Of a stretch of DNA of 31,447 nucleotides, positions 29,471 through 31,447 are shown one piece after another. This DNA is from JAXHLG01 sp964505305 (GTDB lineage: Bacteria; Patescibacteriota; Minisyncoccia; Moranbacterales; DUUL01). Positions within the stretch are counted from its first letter, which is position 1, and each line of letters starts with the position of its first letter. Where the stretch lies: the NCBI GenBank assembly GCA_964505305.1, contig CAZDHE010000011.1, positions 1 to 31,447 of the forward strand. Reading direction: 5' to 3'. The notes under the pieces are model-generated. The model saw nothing but the letters and a program-made list of their open reading frames with translations. It was not told the DNA's origin and did not search any database. Position numbers and translations under genes: made by a program.

Positions 29471-31228
29471 ATGTCCTTATATAGAAAATACAGACCCAAG
29501 AAATTTTCTGAAATTTCCGGTCAAAAACACATAGCTCAAACTTTATCCAATTCTATTAAACACGGAAGAATCGGGCATGCTTATTTGTTCACCGGCTCTC
29601 GCGGAATAGGCAAAACTACTTTGGCCAGAATTTTTGCTAAAACTATTAATTGTCTTGAACCTCAAAAAGGAAAGGATTTTCCGGTGGAGCCGTGTGATAA
29701 GTGTCAAAACTGTAAATCTATTATAGAAGGTAAAACGATAGATTTAATAGAAATTGACGCCGCTAGCCATACCGGAGTGGATAATATTCGCCAGCTTAAA
29801 GAAAATATCAATCTCCCCCCTTCTTTTCTGAGAAAGAAAGTGTATATTATAGATGAAGTGCATATGCTTTCCACCGGAGCCTTTAACGCTCTCTTGAAAA
29901 CTCTGGAAGAGCCTCCGGAGCATTCAGTTTTTATTTTAGCCACTACCGAGCTTCACAAAGTTCCGGAAACCATAATTTCTCGTTGTCAAAGGTTTGACTT
30001 TCATCGTTTTGATCAAAATCAGATTATTGAAAGATTGGAAAAACTTGCCAAAAAAGAAAAAGTGGAAGTGGAAAAAGAAGCCCTGGAGTCCATTGCCCTG
30101 GAAGCGGAAGGCGGAATGAGAGACGCGGAGTCTTTGTTGGGTCAGATAATTTCCTTGGAAGATAAAAAAATTACTTCCAAGGAAGTCAACCAAATTTTGG
30201 GTATATCTTCAAGAAAAAAGGTCTTTGATTTTGTTAAAAAAACGCTTGCCGGGAAAACGGAGGAAGCTTTGAAGATAATAGAAAACATTCAAGACGATGG
30301 ATATGATATTAAAAATTTTAACAAGAATGTTTTGTCTATTTTGAGGATTCTAATGATTGGCAAAATTAACTCCGCCGCCGGAAAGAAAGAAGCCGCCATG
30401 ACGGAGGAGGATTACAAGAAATTGGATAAGGTTATCGAGAAAATCCCAACTTCTAAGATTTTGTTTACAGTCGACGTTTTTCAAAAAAGTCTTTCTAAAT
30501 CCAAAGAAGTGCCCATTCCTCAGCTCCCATTGGAGATGGCGGTTTTGGAAATGCATTTGAAATTCAATTCTTCCGACGAAGAAAACATTAAGGAAAAACC
30601 CGAAGAACAATTGCAAAAACCTGCCGATTCAGAAAAAAAATCTTTTAATTCTCCCGCTTTTAGCTCTAAAAATTCCCAAAAACAAGAAAAGCCGCCGAAA
30701 AGCCAATCAGAAAAACCTCTTAAAAAGGAGGATTCGCCGAATTCTTCCGGTGATCAAAATGCCGGGGAAAAAGAAGCCGGGAAAACTTTTTCCAAGCAAG
30801 ATTCCAATAAGAAAAAGGTTTTGCAAAAAAATACAAAAGGGAATAACTCAAAGGAGCAGACTTGCGATAATAATCAATTGTTAAATTTGGTTCTGGAAAA
30901 CTGGAGTCAAATAGTGGAAGCTGTTAAACCGGCCAATCACTCCATTCATGCTTGCCTTAAAAATTGTATTCCCTTGGGAGTTAAGCAGGAAGAGTTTTAT
31001 ATAAAAACCAAATACTCTTTTTATAAAGACAGACTAAGCGAAGCTAAAAATAAATTGACAATTTCTAAAGCTATTGCTAAAATAATCGGGTATGATGTTA
31101 AAGTAAAGATTGTCAGCGAAGAAGAAGCGCGAGATTTGAACTTTGAAGATTCGCAGTCCGATCAAGAAAAAGACAGGAATGTCTTACATGAGGCAATGCG
31201 AATGATGGGAGGGAAGATAATCGAGTAG
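29471..31228 (+). CDS. dnaX: DNA polymerase III subunit gamma/tau
   Basis: Clamp-loader ATPase that holds the replisome together and loads the sliding clamp. It begins MSLYRKYRPKKFSEISGQ. Walker A is GSRGIGKTT (42-50), zinc cysteines are C61, C75, C78 and C81, Walker B is DEVHML (128-133), and the sensor/arginine-finger motif SRCQRFDF lies near residue 165. Clamp-loader domains II-III run to about 365. Residues 366-465 are a Lys/Ser/Pro/Glu-rich linker, and 470-585 resemble the C-terminal tau-type region. 585 residues indicates a full tau form. An A7 run (30825-30831) in the linker, in register A-AAA-AAT, could allow -1 slippage to a short gamma-like product ending about 20 codons later; this is speculative. 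Promoter is at 29376-29404. Confidence 0.95.
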   Translation: MSLYRKYRPKKFSEISGQKHIAQTLSNSIKHGRIGHAYLFTGSRGIGKTTLARIFAKTINCLEPQKGKDFPVEPCDKCQNCKSIIEGKTIDLIEIDAASHTGVDNIRQLKENINLPPSFLRKKVYIIDEVHMLSTGAFNALLKTLEEPPEHSVFILATTELHKVPETIISRCQRFDFHRFDQNQIIERLEKLAKKEKVEVEKEALESIALEAEGGMRDAESLLGQIISLEDKKITSKEVNQILGISSRKKVFDFVKKTLAGKTEEALKIIENIQDDGYDIKNFNKNVLSILRILMIGKINSAAGKKEAAMTEEDYKKLDKVIEKIPTSKILFTVDVFQKSLSKSKEVPIPQLPLEMAVLEMHLKFNSSDEENIKEKPEEQLQKPADSEKKSFNSPAFSSKNSQKQEKPPKSQSEKPLKKEDSPNSSGDQNAGEKEAGKTFSKQDSNKKKVLQKNTKGNNSKEQTCDNNQLLNLVLENWSQIVEAVKPANHSIHACLKNCIPLGVKQEEFYIKTKYSFYKDRLSEAKNKLTISKAIAKIIGYDVKVKIVSEEEARDLNFEDSQSDQEKDRNVLHEAMRMMGGKIIE

Positions 31229-31447
31229 AAAGTGAAGGCAAGCAGAGAAAGTAAGTAAAGCTGTTAATAATTGGTATAGTTACTGGCCACTTGCCACCGT
31301 CAAGCAAGCTATAGCTAATTGGAAATTATTCAACCTCGAGAAATGTATATTAAAATCCGGATTTAAATATATTTTTTTATAAAGATACTGGAACTTGCTT
31401 TTTCGATATTTGTTTTTCATTTGGGCTTTGTGCGTGTTTGTGTTTTG
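31229..31447. other. Right end of window, no gene seen
   Basis: 219 bases after dnaX. An imperfect hairpin, AATTGGTATAG (31269-31279) against CTATAGCTAATT (31309-31320), with inner ACTTG/CAAG pairing, recalls the repeat arrays elsewhere in the window but lacks their regular units. No start of a following gene can be recognised before the edge. Confidence 0.4.

Overview
The window looks like a chromosome segment of an uncultivated Candidate Phyla Radiation bacterium (Patescibacteria, probably Parcubacteria-like). The pointers are AT-rich DNA, housekeeping genes shorter than usual (a 745-residue SMC, a C-terminally short pyruvate kinase), A-rich gene leaders that mostly lack a Shine-Dalgarno sequence, several scattered four-helix-bundle genes, and a protein (27962-28849) of a type I remember from CPR genomes. 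TGA ends normal genes here (greA, lemA, the U32 gene), so the TGA=Gly code of Gracilibacteria/SR1 does not apply. The phylum assignment is inference from gene content.

Layout. 1-3413: ndk, greA, and glyS preceded by a T-box leader. 3530-8096: lemA, a four-helix-bundle gene, htpX, a Tic20/DUF4870-like membrane gene, pyk, and a second four-helix-bundle gene. Both four-helix-bundle genes sit between inverted arrays of short repeats. 8226-8311: tRNA-Ser(GGA), followed by a degraded copy of its own 3' end. 8399-12961: a 1520-residue helicase-nuclease that resembles single-gene phage-defence proteins. 13332-16839: a three-gene membrane cluster ending in a P2-type cation ATPase. 17331-19402 (minus strand): glycosyltransferase and murB. 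19650-24234 (plus): rbfA, a DHH phosphoesterase, rnc and smc. 24306-25832 (minus): ychF and a zinc-ribbon protein. 26198-31228 (plus): a U32-family protein, a CPR-type unknown protein, a GtrA-like protein and dnaX.

Most genes are core information processing (glyS, greA, rbfA, DHH nuclease, rnc, smc, ychF, dnaX), with some wall synthesis (murB) and energy/nucleotide metabolism (pyk, ndk). Convincing sigma70-like promoters precede greA, glyS, the glycosyltransferase-murB pair, rbfA, ychF and dnaX.

The most interesting material is between genes. (1) A short T-box riboswitch upstream of glyS: its antiterminator bulge pairs with a U73 tRNA such as tRNA-Gly, but its Stem I is very small. (2) Three related imperfect palindromes with GG(G/A)CTG...TTCCAA ends (1052, 17064-17221, 25950-26118), two of them with possible target duplications. 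(3) Two four-helix-bundle genes bounded by inverted heptamer or AGCTA arrays. These arrays also occur alone and supply the stop codons of htpX and pyk, which suggests insertion units. (4) A helicase-nuclease next to tRNA-Ser, and an SMC with no recognisable hinge.
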